This document shows positions 1 through 11,979 of a stretch of DNA of 64,000 bases, piece after piece. Positions within the stretch are counted from its first letter, which is position 1. Each line of letters starts with the position of its first letter. The notes beneath the pieces are model-generated. The model was given only the letters and a program-made list of their open reading frames with translations. It had not been told where the DNA came from and made no database searches. Source of the DNA: Chrysophaeum taylorii (lineage: Eukaryota; Sar; Pelagophyceae; Pelagomonadales; Pelagomonadaceae); assembly GCA_029834535.1 (NCBI GenBank), contig JAQMWT010000481.1, positions 1 to 64,000 on the forward strand, given 5' to 3'. A program made the translations under genes and the position numbers.

Positions 1-340
1 AGAGTATCGGTATCGTCTTCGTCAGCTTCTGCTGTCAGGTGGTGAACACCAATAGCAGAATGGTGTGGTACCATACGAAACGTGAGTGCAAGTAAAGCAT
101 TCAGTATGGATGGCACTAGTGAGTCAAGTTGTAGGGTGTCCAGTTGGTTTTCCAAGAAGTTGGACTCAGCGAACGGATCCGAGAAGATAGAAGAGTCTTC
201 CGATTCACATGCGAAGGGAATGCTTTGAATACACGAGAGCAACTTATCACGCAGATGATGGAGGTGATCGTCCGGGGAGGAATGGTTGGCGGCATATTGG
301 TTAGTTAAGCGAGACAGCAGCTCTGTGATCTTGTACAGTG

Positions 341-1846
341 TTATGAGCAACACGTGTGCATTGGCTGTAGGAGGAAAGAGCCGGTTCTCCAGGGAGGTAA
401 TTGAAGCAATGGCAGCCTGCAGATCTGTGCGCAGAGATAGATTCTCAGCGCTGAGGGTGTTGACCTTGCGAATATGTAGGCGAAGAGTTTCCTGGAGTTG
501 CTCGACTTGTTGACGGGCATCGACATCATCAGGCGAGGCAGAAGGAGCAGGGTGTCGATGGCGAAGACATTTCCAGAGTAGGTTCTGATGTGGAGAGTGA
601 GTAGTTTAACGACGTTTGTCAACACATGCTGTGCAAGTAGGGGGTATTTCGCGTTTAGAAAGTGCAGAAAGTCTTGATGTTCTGCCGGAGTATAAGTGGG
701 GCCGAACATTACATCCAGGAGTGATGGCGGCTTTGTATCATCTGAGGATGATACGTAGTCGTCAAGATGTTGTGCCCACGATTGGGCAACAGTATTAATC
801 ACATGGTGGTATTTGGAGGGCTTGAACATAGCCTGGGCTTTACGAGCCTGTGTTCGAACAAGAGTTACAAGAAAGTTAAGATGCTCAAGGTGCATCTGAG
901 TAATAAGCCGAAGATCCAGTGCGAATGGCAGTTGAGTGGTGGAATCTGTGGCTGCATCGGGTACCGATAAGACTAAATGAGCAAGTGACGGATGTTGCGT
1001 TAGATTGCTAGTCAAAAGAGTATGTAGCTCCTTTGGCAAATGATAGGTGCGTATGATGGTTGCGCGTATATGACCAGCTGAGCACCCATCACAGGAGGAT
1101 TGGAAGGAAGTAGCATTGCGGGCACATACGATAGGTTGTATAGGCACCTGATCGGTGTTGTGACAAGCGCAGCAAATGTTCATAGTGATAGTTGAGATGG
1201 GGATGTGACCATTCTTCTTATGGTCGTCCGTGTTGAGGTGACTCAGCACTTCAGTGGGGAGTTCACGAGGTGCTTGTGACTTCGAATTATATGTGGTAGA
1301 GGCGAGGAAGGAGTTGTCCCAAATCGTCGAGGCATTGCGTACAGTAGGATGACAGAATGAAAAGTTCGCGTTTGGGGCCTCTGTAGCAGCCAATAGAAGC
1401 AATAGCAGGAGCAGCTTCCCAAAATGTAGTAATGGGTAGGCGCATGGATATGAATGTTGTTAGTTCCACAAACAGTGAAAAGTCAGTAGACTGATAGATC
1501 GAGTTGAGTGCCGTAGAGATTTCCGCTCGCATAAAAGAAGAGAGAAAGGAGTGGCAGGGATACGGAAGTTCTCAGAGAGAGAGATTCCTCGTTCAAATAA
1601 GGGAAAATCCATGTTGAGGCCATCCTGGAGTGTTAGGGATTGATGTAAGATATGTTCAGCTGGTGTCGGTGAGACAGCAGCAGCCTGGGAGGTAGCAGGA
1701 GTAACAGTGGTCATGGGTTGTCGCTTTTGCGACAACTTGGGAGAAGGCTCGGCCGTGGAAAGCGAGCGTGGAATTGTCCTTCGAACGACTGGAGAGATGC
1801 CACGGCCACGGCCACGGGAGTGCCAAGAAAAAGACATGAGCGACAC
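341..1846 (-). CDS. Copia 3' extra frame, envelope-like (fossil)
   Basis: This lies downstream of pol in the Copia element, where envelope-like genes sit in env-bearing LTR elements. The predicted product has a leucine-rich stretch just before AATEAPNA that looks like a signal peptide. Cysteine clusters follow (NICCACHN, CDGC) together with N-glycosylation sequons (NATS, NLT). A related frame with the same leucine run and cysteine pattern is in the plus-strand copy at 62,500-63,373. No fusion peptide or clear C-terminal anchor was recognised, so 'envelope-like' rests on position, leader and cysteines only. It could instead be an unrelated captured secreted protein. Confidence 0.5.
602..620 (-). 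repeat. Partial copy of 21-nt motif (Copia)
   Basis: The minus strand matches the core ACGTCGTTAAACTA exactly but is two bases shorter on its 5' side than the other copies. It lies inside the envelope-like frame, where it reads TNVVKLL rather than TxTSLNY. Confidence 0.5.
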
Positions 1847-1902
1847 TCACACGACACGTACAAAAATTGTGGCAAAAGAAGGTAGGGCCAGGGCTAGTTT
1901 GC

Positions 1903-1923
1903 TAGTTTAACGACGTTGCGGTC
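1903..1923 (-). repeat. 21-nt motif, copy after Copia pol
   Basis: The minus strand reads GACCGCAACGTCGTTAAAC then TA. It lies about 40 nt downstream of the end of the RNase H frame. The same motif is at the same relative place in the other Copia copy (62,380-62,400). Confidence 0.85.
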
Positions 1924-2007
1924 ACTAGGGTTAGGCATCTTCAATCCTGTAAAGGATTGTCGTCAGAGGCATGATGCATACCGAGTAGAGAGCGAAAGGT
2001 GGAGAAC

Positions 2008-4450
2008 TCAGCAGCAAGTGGCTTTGTAAAACCATCCGCCACGTTTAGCTTGCCGGGAACATGATGGACTCGTATTTCCTGTAGCGATGTACTCACGGAT
2101 TTTAAACCATCTGGTCGACAGTGCCTTGGATCGAGAGGACCCATCTGGGTTATTAGAGGTGAACAGCGGCAGCATTGTCAGACAAGAGAGGTAGGCTTCT
2201 GATGAAGCGCATATCTTCAGCAACTGGGTTGTCATTGTCATCGAAGTCAACAGGTTCAGCAGGTCAGCGGTGTTCTCACCATTAGCATTGTTGACGTAGA
2301 AGGTGGGGTTGACGACAAAGGAGAGTTCCAACAGCAGCTTGCGTAGCCAAACAGCTTCATCAGCACAAATACTGAGGGCAATCAACTCAGCTTCGTGAGT
2401 TGAGCAGGAGACAATCGGTTGAAGTTTGCTTTTCCAACCAATAAGGCAGTTGAAAAGATAGAAGACAAACCCGGTGGTAGATTTCCTATCTTCCTGTGCT
2501 AAGGAAGGGGCGTTGTCAGCGTCAACCATGGCAACTAAGGGGTCAAACTGTCCAGTAGATACATCCTGCGGTTGGTAGTCGACCACAGTGGATAGATCAA
2601 TTCGATTAGCGGAGACAGTGCGAAGGTGAGCTTCAATGGCATTACCTTTAGGATGGAACCAGAGGCGAAGTGAGCGGTTTTCCGGCTTCTTGAGGTAGCG
2701 AAGCAAATGCTCTAGCATTTGGACGTGAACATACGTGGGTGCATGCATACCACGCGAACATCTGCCCAAGGCTTGCGAGAAGTCAGGTCTGCAGGCAACT
2801 TGCATGAACACCAGCTTGCCAAGGAGGGTGGCAAAGTGCGAATTGATGTACAACTCTGTTTCAGAGCTGGGAGTGCCATCTTTATACTTGAAGGACGATG
2901 ACATAGGATATTTAAGCGGGGTCAGTTGCTGCAAGACTGGGTGATCAGCGAAGAGTTCATCCAGCTTGGCTTGCACATCCAGAGAAATGGAACCGTCAGA
3001 TGTGCGACACACACGCATGCCTAGGAGGGTATGGACAGGTTCAAACTGCTCTACAGCATACCGTTTGTGGAGGGCATCCTGTAATTCAGTACGAAGAGGG
3101 TCGTCATTGGACACAATAACAATGTCGTCTACAGACAGACTGCATACGACGAACTTAGCATGTGCGGATACTCGAGCATATAGGCAAGAGTCCGAATGCA
3201 GGCGTTTGTAGCCAAGGCTACGGAAGAAGCCGTCTATCTCGTTGTTCCAAAGACCGAAGTCCATAAAGTGACTTCAGCAGTTTCGGTAGACGTCGGCCCT
3301 TGTACTTAGCGTCATCGGGGTCGATAAGCTTGATGCCGTCTGGTAACTGAACATAGACGTTGGCATCAATGTCAGACTGAACGAAGGCGTTCGGGACGTC
3401 TGCATGGTAGACAGGCAATTGCTTGTATGCTGCAATAGCTAGTAGTACCCGGATTGCGGTCATTGTGGCCATGGGGCTGAAGGTGCCAAAGAAATCGGCG
3501 CCAAGAGATGCTAGGAAGCCACGTAGCACGAGGCGAGCCTTGTGCTTAACGTATTTGCCTGCAGAGTCTGTTTTAATCTTCAGCACCATCCTGCTGTCAA
3601 TAGGACGAGAGACACCGTCGGGTAAGGAAAGTTTGAAGCAGCCAAAGCGGATAATGTCGTGGAGTTCCTTGGCGATGGCCTTGAGGTAGGCGTGCCTGTT
3701 TTCAGGCGACAAACCGTGGAGGCACTTGAGTTTATATTCGTCAATGGAAACGTCAGCTTCTTGGACCTTATATTCGTCAGGACCAACAGTGGCTGGTGAA
3801 TTATAGTTTAGCGACGTTGCGGTCGAGGCAGTGTGCGCAACTTCGGGATAAGCGGAAACAGCGTCAGTAGGAGTAGGAGAAGCAGATTCCAGTTGAATAT
3901 GGATAGTAGGGTCGGTGTGTAAGACCTGGGTGATAAACTCTGTAGAGACCAGAAGGTATTCCTCCAAGTCAGCCAGAGATGCAGAAGTAGCGCCAAACTC
4001 GGAGGAGTTGTGATCAATAAAGCTGGTCGGCGCCAGGTACGTAAGTGCATATTGTAAGGAAGAAGTGCCAAAGGCAGCAGCGTGTTCAGTGAACGCAGAT
4101 AAAAGGGGCTGAGGAATGGGGCACGTAGGTGAACCATCAGCAGTTAAAAAGGTTGCAGCTGGGATGCTGGATGCGCACTTGGCGTGGGCGAAGTAACCAT
4201 CGACGTGCGGGTAGCGGGCAAGTAAGTCAGTGCGCAACGGGAGAAGAAGACGAGCTAACAACGCATGTTCCCCCTCTGAGCAGATAGCAGACCAGAGGAT
4301 ACCACCATTGAGATGAAGGGCGGAGAGGGCGGGAGACTTGAACGTAAGAAAGTGGTGGCGAAGATCCCAGCGGAAATCGGCGAGTTTGCCACCAGCGGCT
4401 TTGTAAGCACCAATAGTAGACGCTTGCAGCCGGGCTTGGATAGTTTTCAT
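2008..4450 (-). CDS. Copia reverse transcriptase and RNase H (fossil)
   Basis: The upstream half is a Copia-type RVT_2 reverse transcriptase: YHADVPNAFVQSDIDANVYV followed by LPDG, then SLSVDDIVIVSND with the catalytic DD pair. The downstream half is a Copia RNase H: DADNAPSLAQEDRKSTTGFV, then IGWKSKLQ and STHEAELIALS. Both are diagnostic for the Pseudoviridae (Ty1/Copia) family. The block sits directly after the integrase, as expected. The RNase H part is nearly identical to 61,283-62,362 on the plus strand. One copy of the 21-nt motif lies at the start of the RT region and one just after the RNase H frame. Confidence 0.9.
3804..3824 (-). repeat. 21-nt motif, copy before Copia RT
   Basis: One mismatch to the consensus. 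It is read as TATSLNY in the RT frame and lies immediately upstream of the conserved RT domain. Confidence 0.85.
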
Positions 4451-4502
4451 AGAAGTGGCCTTGCGGGTGTTGGGCTGTTTGGAACCTGGGACAAGAATGA
4501 GG

Positions 4503-5765
4503 TCATCTTGTGAAAAAGGTCTTCGTAAGAAGGAAGCAAGGGCGGCGGTGACATAGAGCCAGAATCGTCGGCGAGAGTGTCAGAAGAGGGAGGAGAGGCA
4601 GGAGCAGGGGACGAAGAAGGAGCTGAAGGAGGTGGGGAGTGACCCCTCTGAGGATGAGGAGTCCTTGTTCCCCTCTGAATGACATGGTCTTGGATAGCGG
4701 CGTGGGGTGTGAGCGAGAAAGGCGCGGGAGGAGCGTGAGGCGGAGGAGCAAGTTCAGGATCAGGAGTAGGATGCTGAAGCATGTAGAGGAATTGCAGCTT
4801 GGACGAAACACGAATTTGTCCGTTTTCAGGGTTGAGGACGACGTCAGCGAGATGGTCGACGCGTGGGGAGACGAGCGGGTTTTGCGCGTTGGCGCAACAG
4901 AGATATAAGTATTTGCGGCGGCACGGTTCCCACTTGTGGTGTTCGTGGGGCTCCAATAGAAGGTAACATTCAGCGCCAAAATCTTGAGCATGTCATGTTG
5001 GGGAGTGTTGAGTTGGTTGTAGAGTAGCTGTTGCGGACTCAGGATAGCATGATGAATACGGTCGAGCGTGGCGTTCGGGAGAAGGTTGTAGCTTTGAACG
5101 GTGTGTATCACCGCCCACGGAAACATGATGGCTGGTTCCACGATCTTGGCGCCACGATAGTGAGCATTAAGGAGAGAACGAAGGCGAGTTGAGGAGGCGG
5201 AGGCGATGAAACCGATGGCGGACTCAACTTCAAAGTTAAAGTGGTGCATGTACGGCGGGAAAGCGATGAGTTGAATGCCCTTATCGACGCGGTACGGGGA
5301 GGTAATGTGCTGGCTAAAGTAGGGCTTGAAGGCATCGGAGTAGAGGGTGCGCATGTGCACGTTGAGTTGTGTACGACAGAAGTCATACACAAAATCCAGA
5401 GCCTGAGTGAACTCCGTGGCGTTGGTGGTGCGTGTAAAGTACACCAAGAGAAATTTCGAAATGAGTTCCTTGAAGACGATGATATGTGTGAAGCCTCCCC
5501 ATTCGGATGGGATGGTCACATAGCCGCCGTCGCACGCCCAGACTTCGCCGGCTTTGTGAGTTTGCTCAAAAGAAGGCTTGGTCGCATTGAAATGCTTGTG
5601 CGGGTGGCGCTTGTTGCGATGCAGTCGGTGCATAAGTCGCGATATGGTATGTCAGAAGCAGAGAATCCAGGGCGAGCAAGTACGTTGGGGGCCTTGGCAG
5701 CGACGTTGTCGGGGCAGTGATGCACCCGGTGGAAGCGATTGGCACGTTCTTTGGCATTGAGGTAT
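4503..5765 (-). CDS. Copia integrase with pre-integrase zinc finger (fossil)
   Basis: The N-terminal part shows an HHCC-type pre-integrase finger (FHRVHHCPDN ... CTDC). It is followed by an integrase core with aspartates in WACDGGYV and TLYSDAFKPYF and a glutamate in FNFEVESAIGFI, spaced as in the DDE fold of retroviral-type integrases. A proline-rich C-terminal region with low-complexity P/S/A stretches leads into the RT domain. The integrase-before-RT order places the element in the Copia group. Confidence 0.8.
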
Positions 5766-7795
5766 TCGGTGGATCCGTGTGCGAGGGACTTACGAGGAAT
5801 GGGATGAGCGGGAATATGCCGTTTGCGCCGAACATCGAACTTGAGTTCGGTGTCTAAGGCAGGGGGAGGCGGTGCGTCGTCATCCTGGTGCGCAGCAGGG
5901 TCACTTGGAGGTGCATCCTCATCATCACGAGTAGCGAGAGTATCTTCGTAGGACGAAGATATATAGTTTAACGACATTTCGGTCAAGCAGTTGCTGGAAA
6001 TAGACATCATAAAAGCTTGTGCCAAAGACAAGGTATCTGTGCTGCACGTGGTGGAAGCTTGATCAACGGTCATGAAATTGGATACATAGGATTTCTTCGT
6101 CACGGCAGCAGTATGTTGGAAGGTAGGGTCCAACATAAGGGATTTAATATCGGCAACGAGGAGCGAAAGGTGCTTGTACAGAGTGCTGTACGTACCGGCA
6201 GGCAGAGCATTGCTGAGCATGTCACAGCAAAGGTCATGGCGTAGAGACAAGAGGAAAGATTCCTGTTGTTTGGTGTGGTTGTTAGCACGAATCAACTCCG
6301 GTCGAGTGGGGTAGCGTAATTTCCCGTTGCGGGGGTCGAGTAAAATAATATTGGCGTACCCTCGGACGGTGGGCAATGGAGCATGCATGGAGTGGATTTT
6401 AGAGCCGAGTTTGCGGTCACTTCCACGAAGGTACCCTATATAGCGACTATGAGATAAGTGGTGATCTTCCAGAGCAAAATGAGAGTCCTTGTAGTCGAAA
6501 GAGTTGTCGGTGGCCTTGTAGGTAAGGCAGCCAGGCATCACAAGAGAGCATCTGGACAAGAGCTTTTGTATGGCGGTGCCATAGGTGGCAGCGGAGCCAA
6601 CTTGGGGAAGGGCTTGGACTATCCACAAGTAACCCATAAACGGCTCCAAATATATGGACCTGTCCCGGTCGCGGGGGATGTCGGAAGCAGTGAACGTATA
6701 CGTGCTTCCAAATGCGTCAATGGAGGCATGATATTTGGTGGTGGCGTTCTCTATGGTGAGGTTGCCGTCAGAGTGGTGGCCACCAGTTAAGAAGTGGGAG
6801 TTGTGTGATGTTGATGAGGTTGTAAGTAGTAACCTGTGTGACGGTTGGTTAGTTTCGAAAACGGTTATGTAATAGGACACAGGAGTGGGTGAGTTAGTGT
6901 GTAATCTGGCAAACAAGTTATAGAGGATTGTAAAAACCTTGACGTGTATAGGGTAGGTTGCATGAGGTAGCGGCTCCATAGAGGAGCGTTTAAAGCACAG
7001 CTGATGATAAGTACACTCGGATTGAACAGAGTGAGTACGTTGCTCGTGAGCCTGTTGTGAGTGAAGGCGAAGCAGTAACATATTGAGGGATTCAAGGTCA
7101 GCCATAGTAAGCTGAGCAGAACCTGTGCGAGAGTAAGGTGCAAACGTTTTAGGAACGGGAATATATGGAGGATCGGGGAACACCCGGATCCAGTCTTTGG
7201 ATACGTGTTTAGGTAGCCAAAGGCGCTTGGGAATAGCTTGTAGATCATCCACGATCTTTAGGAAGGGGCGTGGATGGAGGATGGGCCACGACAATAGTTT
7301 AATTGGTCCAGTAGAATATCTGCGTGCGATGCAATGGCCACGACAATAGTTTAATTGGTCCAGTAGAATATCTGCGTGCGATGCATATCCATCTTTCTCT
7401 AGATTGGTAGTCGCCACAGAGGTAGGTCGGGAACCTATCAAAAACATCGACACAGTAATCAAGTGTAGATCAAGTGTAGTATGGATAAGGTTGGCCAATG
7501 TGATGTGGTCTTGATGACAGTACTTATGTGGAGGCGTCATCACCGCCAGTAGTACCAAGGGCTGGAGTAGCTTGATGACAGACAACATGCTGTCGAAAAG
7601 AGAGTCGTCCAGCAGGCTGTGTAAGTCTTCTGTCTTATGCTGTTTTAGTAAATTCCTGTTTGTGCAGGGAGGAGTGATCTCAATTATATCACAATAGAAT
7701 GTGCGCCTTTCCTCTGGTGAGATTAGGTGAAGATGGTTAATAAAGGCGGGGAGAGATTCAAAAAATAATACAGTAGGAAAACGGTGGCGTAACAT
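5766..7795 (-). CDS. Copia pol spacer of unknown function (fossil)
   Basis: About 2 kb of mostly open sequence separates the protease from the integrase finger. Ordinary Copia elements have little between these domains, so this insert is unusual. The predicted product begins MLRHRFPTVLFFESLPAF and ends in an acidic, proline-rich tail (DDEDAPPSDP, DDDAPPPPALD). A copy of the 21-nt motif (TEMSLNY in this frame) sits at 5,964-5,984, just before that acidic tail and the integrase finger. I do not recognise a family for this part. Confidence 0.45.
5964..5984 (-). repeat. 21-nt motif, copy before Copia integrase
   Basis: One mismatch to the consensus. It is read as TEMSLNY in frame and lies upstream of the integrase zinc finger. 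Confidence 0.85.
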
Positions 7796-7967
7796 ACGAA
7801 CAAGCGTATCATCAGACTCAACAACAACTTTTACATTGATGTTTAAGCCTTAGTCATTAGTGGCTTGAGACAGGAACGCCGGAGTTGACAAACCAGAACA
7901 AAGTAACATGACAGAGGGTTTGCGGAGATTAGACTCTTGTGAAGAGAAACACTGGGCGTGAAAGTAG

Positions 7968-8756
7968 TCAAATTAATGGCTGCGTATTTTGCTGAACAAA
8001 CTTGTTCTGTTTCCGAAGATTGAGAACCAAAGGGCGAATCCACGGGCGATCTGGTAAAACTCTTTGGAGTAGGTAGTTGTAGTATGCCAGTAGATCCCTG
8101 TTTTCATGGTATCGCTTGAGGGGAAATGCGAGGGAACGAAGTTCGAGTTGCTTGTCGCGAGCGATGTTGTAAGTGAGACAAGGGAGAGCAGGTAAATTAG
8201 CTGCTACATAGTGTATGGGAATACGTACATCTTTGTCTATGCGGCTCGTGACAGCGCTGAGCTTTGGCTCAGCTCGATCATCGAACACAGTGGTCAGGTT
8301 CGTCTGGTTCCACTCGAGCATGCTCAGGATAGCGAGATGTCGGTCATGCACTGGCTGAAGACATAAAGCGAAGTCGATCTTAACATAGCCAACTTGTGGA
8401 TGATCTGGTAGGGGAACAACAATGTTACGTGTTAACATCATGTGTGAGGCACGTTGTTGTCCTGTGGCCGTTTGAATAACAATCGGCGCGTATTTGGAGT
8501 CCAGTGGAATTATATGATTGGGTATTGCAAAATCGTAAGTGGACATCAATGAGATGGTAGCACAAGAGTCAAAATATAGAAAAGAACAATGTGGAGGGAC
8601 ACTGTTTACCTTCATGTAGTTGGTGAGGAAGGCGTTTTCCGAATGTGGGCAAGTAGTGGAGAGGCTGGCTGTGAAGAAGTTCTCCAGCAATAACAGATTC
8701 GTTGGAATAATAATCGGTTGAACAGGTGGTGATGGTTCGTCAGCCTCATCAGCCAT
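7968..8756 (-). CDS. Copia aspartic protease region (fossil)
   Basis: The frame contains CSFLYFDSCATISLMSTYDF followed after about 80 residues by HLAILSMLEW. This layout matches the Copia retropepsin: an active-site strand with D-S followed by a hydrophobic strand, and a later ILGMDWL-like segment. It lies between the gag-like region and the rest of pol, as expected. The assignment rests on these two patches and on position. Confidence 0.6.
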   Translation of the reverse strand: MADEADEPSPPVQPIIIPTNLLLLENFFTASLSTTCPHSENAFLTNYMKVNSVPPHCSFLYFDSCATISLMSTYDFAIPNHIIPLDSKYAPIVIQTATGQQRASHMMLTRNIVVPLPDHPQVGYVKIDFALCLQPVHDRHLAILSMLEWNQTNLTTVFDDRAEPKLSAVTSRIDKDVRIPIHYVAANLPALPCLTYNIARDKQLELRSLAFPLKRYHENRDLLAYYNYLLQRVLPDRPWIRPLVLNLRKQNKFVQQNTQPLI

Positions 8757-8930
8757 GCCGTGCTTTTCATCAAATGACGATAGCGAAGTATGATCGGCAT
8801 CCCTTTGGTTTCGGCTTGTGATGGTAGGTTGAAGGCAGATTGGACCTGTGAAGATAGCGAGGACAATAACGCTGTTGGTAAAGCCGAGACGGCGGAAGCG
8901 GTAAAGAGGTTAGGCACGGTATTGGAAGGA

Positions 8931-10838
8931 TTACCCCGTGTGTTTGTAGTAGGAGGAGTTAGTTGCCTTTGGGGTGGGAGCAGTAACAACAGTATGGTGT
9001 TGTGGTTCCACGTAGTTTAACGACTTTTCGGTCGAGGATAGATGAACGTCTACATCATAAATGATGTCTTCTGCAAACATGAGTTGTTCGTTTAGACGAA
9101 GTAAATTATTGTTGTCCTCAGTAGATGTCGTTGACAGAATGTCAGCTGATTGTAGTAGAGTCTCAAATAACTTGTTGATATTCTGTTGTAGCTGAGTCGT
9201 GGTATCATTATCTGTCACATGCTTCGTAAGTTCACTACACTGTTCTCGCAGGGTGTTTAAGGTGTGGTTTGTTCGATCTAATAATTTCATGTTAGACCGA
9301 GAGGACCTGTCAAAAGTGCGGGGGTAAATTGGACGGTCATGGGACTGTCCAGCAGTTTTCTTGGTGACGTAAGAATCACCAGAACGATAATACGATAAGT
9401 CGCTGCGAGAGAAAGGCTGGCGAGCATCATTAGAGTTACGCAAGCGTCTAGCATTAAACGTGGAAGATGTACCAGGTTGAGACGAAGTGATGAAGGCGAG
9501 TGTGTTAGCAGTTTGAGTCAGACTTTTGTCTGATGAGTCCAAAGTGTTTGTAAGTAGTAACTTTGGCTTTGGTTGAGATGATAAACCTTCGACATAGGGT
9601 TGCCAAGAAACAGGGCGGTCTAAGCGTCTTTTGTTCGACCCATTTGATACTACATTGTATAAGTCTAATGCGCATTCTAAAATGTAGCTGGGGTTGGTAG
9701 GGTGACACAATCGTTCAGCCTCTGGCACAGGCCGAGATGAAGATCGGGTTTCATACATATAACACCAATCTACCCAACCACGATCGTAACGATTGTTGGT
9801 GGTATATTATCGGCATAATGCCGATGTATCTCTTCATAGGTTTTTCTACAAAGAGTGCCAAAGTCGAATTGAAGGTCAGTCTCTTCCTGGTTAAATTGGT
9901 AAGAGATTTGCCTAAATGCTAGGACAGCTTCGACAAATACGTGGACATACCAGTTAGGATTATAAACAACAGAGTTAAATTGCTGTTTCAAATAGGACAC
10001 ATCAGTAGTCGTAACAGACTCGTAGTGGCTAAAGGCGATGAGCATAATGGCTCGAGCCTTGTTGGGTAAAAAACTTTTGTTATATACCTCATTGATGCCG
10101 GGCCAGGCCGCAAGTGCTGGTTTTCCAACACTTTCAAGATTGAAGTAAGTATGCAAGAATGTAGCATACGTGTTCTGATAAGTGTGCCAGTCAGCAGCAG
10201 TTAACGAAAAACATAGTAACAGGGGTACGAACACGGGTGTCGAAAGCTAATGCCTTCGGGTGCGCGCGATTTAAGATTCGTTCCTCTTCTAAGAAACGGG
10301 CACTGATTTCAGGACGTAATGCCTTGACTTCATAGTCGTAACAGACAGTAGCTAGCTGAGCTACTTCTGCATCAGGTATGTGGGGGAAAGCTTCGTTGGT
10401 GAAATGCCATTCCTGATACTCAGGGGGCAATTCATCAACAGCTAAACGGAGATCAGCAGCCCTATCGGTCTTCCATTCCAGGAAAACGCGATCGAGAATT
10501 TGATTCCGGAGGATCACGTAGTCCTTGCATGACCGAGTATATGCTTCATACGAGTCGTACTCGAGGAAGGCATCGGCATGACTGGACCGTAACAATTGCA
10601 TAATGTGCTTGATTTGCAAGGATACCTTGCGAGTCTGAAGCTGAAATCGATTTCCATCGTTAAGAAACTCAACTACAGGAGCTTCGAGCTTCAATATATC
10701 CGCACCTGTGATCGCCTTGGGTGCGGCTCGTGCTGCGTGTTCTGCCATAGCAGTTGACGGGGAACCTGTGGGTTCAGTCACGCAGTTGACACTGTCTAGG
10801 CATTCTAACAGGGTCTGTCTATCCTTGTCTATGTACAC
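8931..10838 (-). CDS. Copia gag region (fossil)
   Basis: This is the 5'-most coding part of the minus-strand element. The predicted product is hydrophilic and helix-rich, for example FLNDGNRFQLQTRKVSLQIK and RQISYQFNQEETDLQFDFGT, which fits a Copia capsid. No CCHC knuckle was found. A copy of the 21-nt motif (TEKSLNY in this frame) lies at 9,013-9,033, close to the gag/protease border. The frame is not continuous. Identity as gag is inferred mainly from position. Confidence 0.5.
9013..9033 (-). repeat. 21-nt motif, copy at Copia gag/protease border
   Basis: One mismatch to the consensus. It is read as TEKSLNY in frame, between the gag-like region and the protease. Confidence 0.85.
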
Positions 10839-11979
10839 TCATCGTTTTCGATGGAAAAGATGTGTCTATATGACGACTGTGCAAGCTGTGAGTCCAGAGT
10901 AGTGTCGCTAAGCGTAGTCACTCAGGCAGCTGGTTAGTTTTGGTGCTCTCAAGGAGCTTGTTAAGTGCATTGCCATGGAATGTACGAGTGGACGTACCCA
11001 GAATATTCCATAACATGTGTGCAAGAGTACAGGTTAGCCAATTACACACACATCAACATTGACATGACAATACGATACTATGAACATGTGCACACAAGGT
11101 TACACGATCACGTGTGCAAAAAGTATTATATACAGCCGCCCAATGGTAATGGCGTTGTATTCACGAGTGTGTTTACGTGTCGAGGCTGTGAACCGGCGCG
11201 GCAACGGCCCAATACCCATAGGTTACGTGCGCGTTTTAACACATGGTTTCTCAGGGACCCGCCTGGGCCCATAACCTGCAGAGCATTTAGCAAGCAGTGG
11301 TAAGTCAGTCACCTGGAAAACCATCCCGTCTCATCATGAACGTCTGGAAGTATATAATTCGGGGATTGAAAAGGTATGTTCCCTATATATATCCCCAGAA
11401 CACGACAGGCGGCATCTAGAACTACACGAGAAAAGGTAAAGTGTATAGTGCTACATACCTACGTAGACGCGCTAGACCATGATGATGAGCTTAAAAGCAC
11501 AAATCAGAGGAGTATTTGATTGTCCAGAAAGGAAGAATAAGGGTAAGGAAGAAATCATGTTCTCAACGGACGGACGGATAAGCCTAAGAGGCAGCAGCAG
11601 ATTTCTCTGCAGGAACAAACAAGCGAAGCTGCCTCCTTGGCGCGAGGAAGAAGAAGAAGAAGAAGACTTATTAAGTGAGCACGTAAGTACCTGCACGCGT
11701 TAGAGGAGTCCAACCAAGGTTGTAGACCCAGCACCACGAGGAATGTGGGGATCACCACCGCCTCTCATATAAGTCTCGTCCCAAAGGACACAAATCGCCC
11801 CCCCCCCATATTGATTGATGTACCTTCAGAGGCGCGTCGTCGTCGTGTAATATAAGAACCCGGGCGGCGTTGCGCACAACACGAGAGAGAGTAGAGTAAG
11901 AGCAAGAAGAAGACGAAGAAGAATGTATGATGAAGGAAACAAGAAGCAACGCGGTGAAGAAAGAAATCGCGGAATTACA
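10839..11979. other. Intergenic / possible Copia 5' leader and LTR
   Basis: No convincing gene. The left part probably holds the untranslated leader and perhaps a 5' LTR of the Copia element, but the partner LTR is outside the window and its edges cannot be set. Short frames at 11,472-11,949 are low-complexity (runs of AAG/GAA, a C8 run) and are not supported as genes. Confidence 0.4.

Larger units (their letters stand above)
1..10838 (-). mobile_element. Copia-type LTR retrotransposon, broken, left end outside window
   Basis: Reading on the minus strand, the order is gag, protease, a long unassigned stretch, integrase, reverse transcriptase, RNase H, then an extra secreted/envelope-like frame. 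Integrase before RT is the Copia order. The element is unusually long, over 10.8 kb without its LTRs. The 3' LTR would lie left of base 1 and the 5' LTR, if kept, somewhere in 10,839-11,460, so no LTR pair can be compared here. The coding frames carry several breaks (at least half a dozen), so it looks like a fossil. A truncated, nearly identical copy lies at 61,213-63,445 on the plus strand, which suggests recent family activity. Base composition is lower in GC than the host genes. A 21-nt motif recurs inside it (listed separately). Confidence 0.88.
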
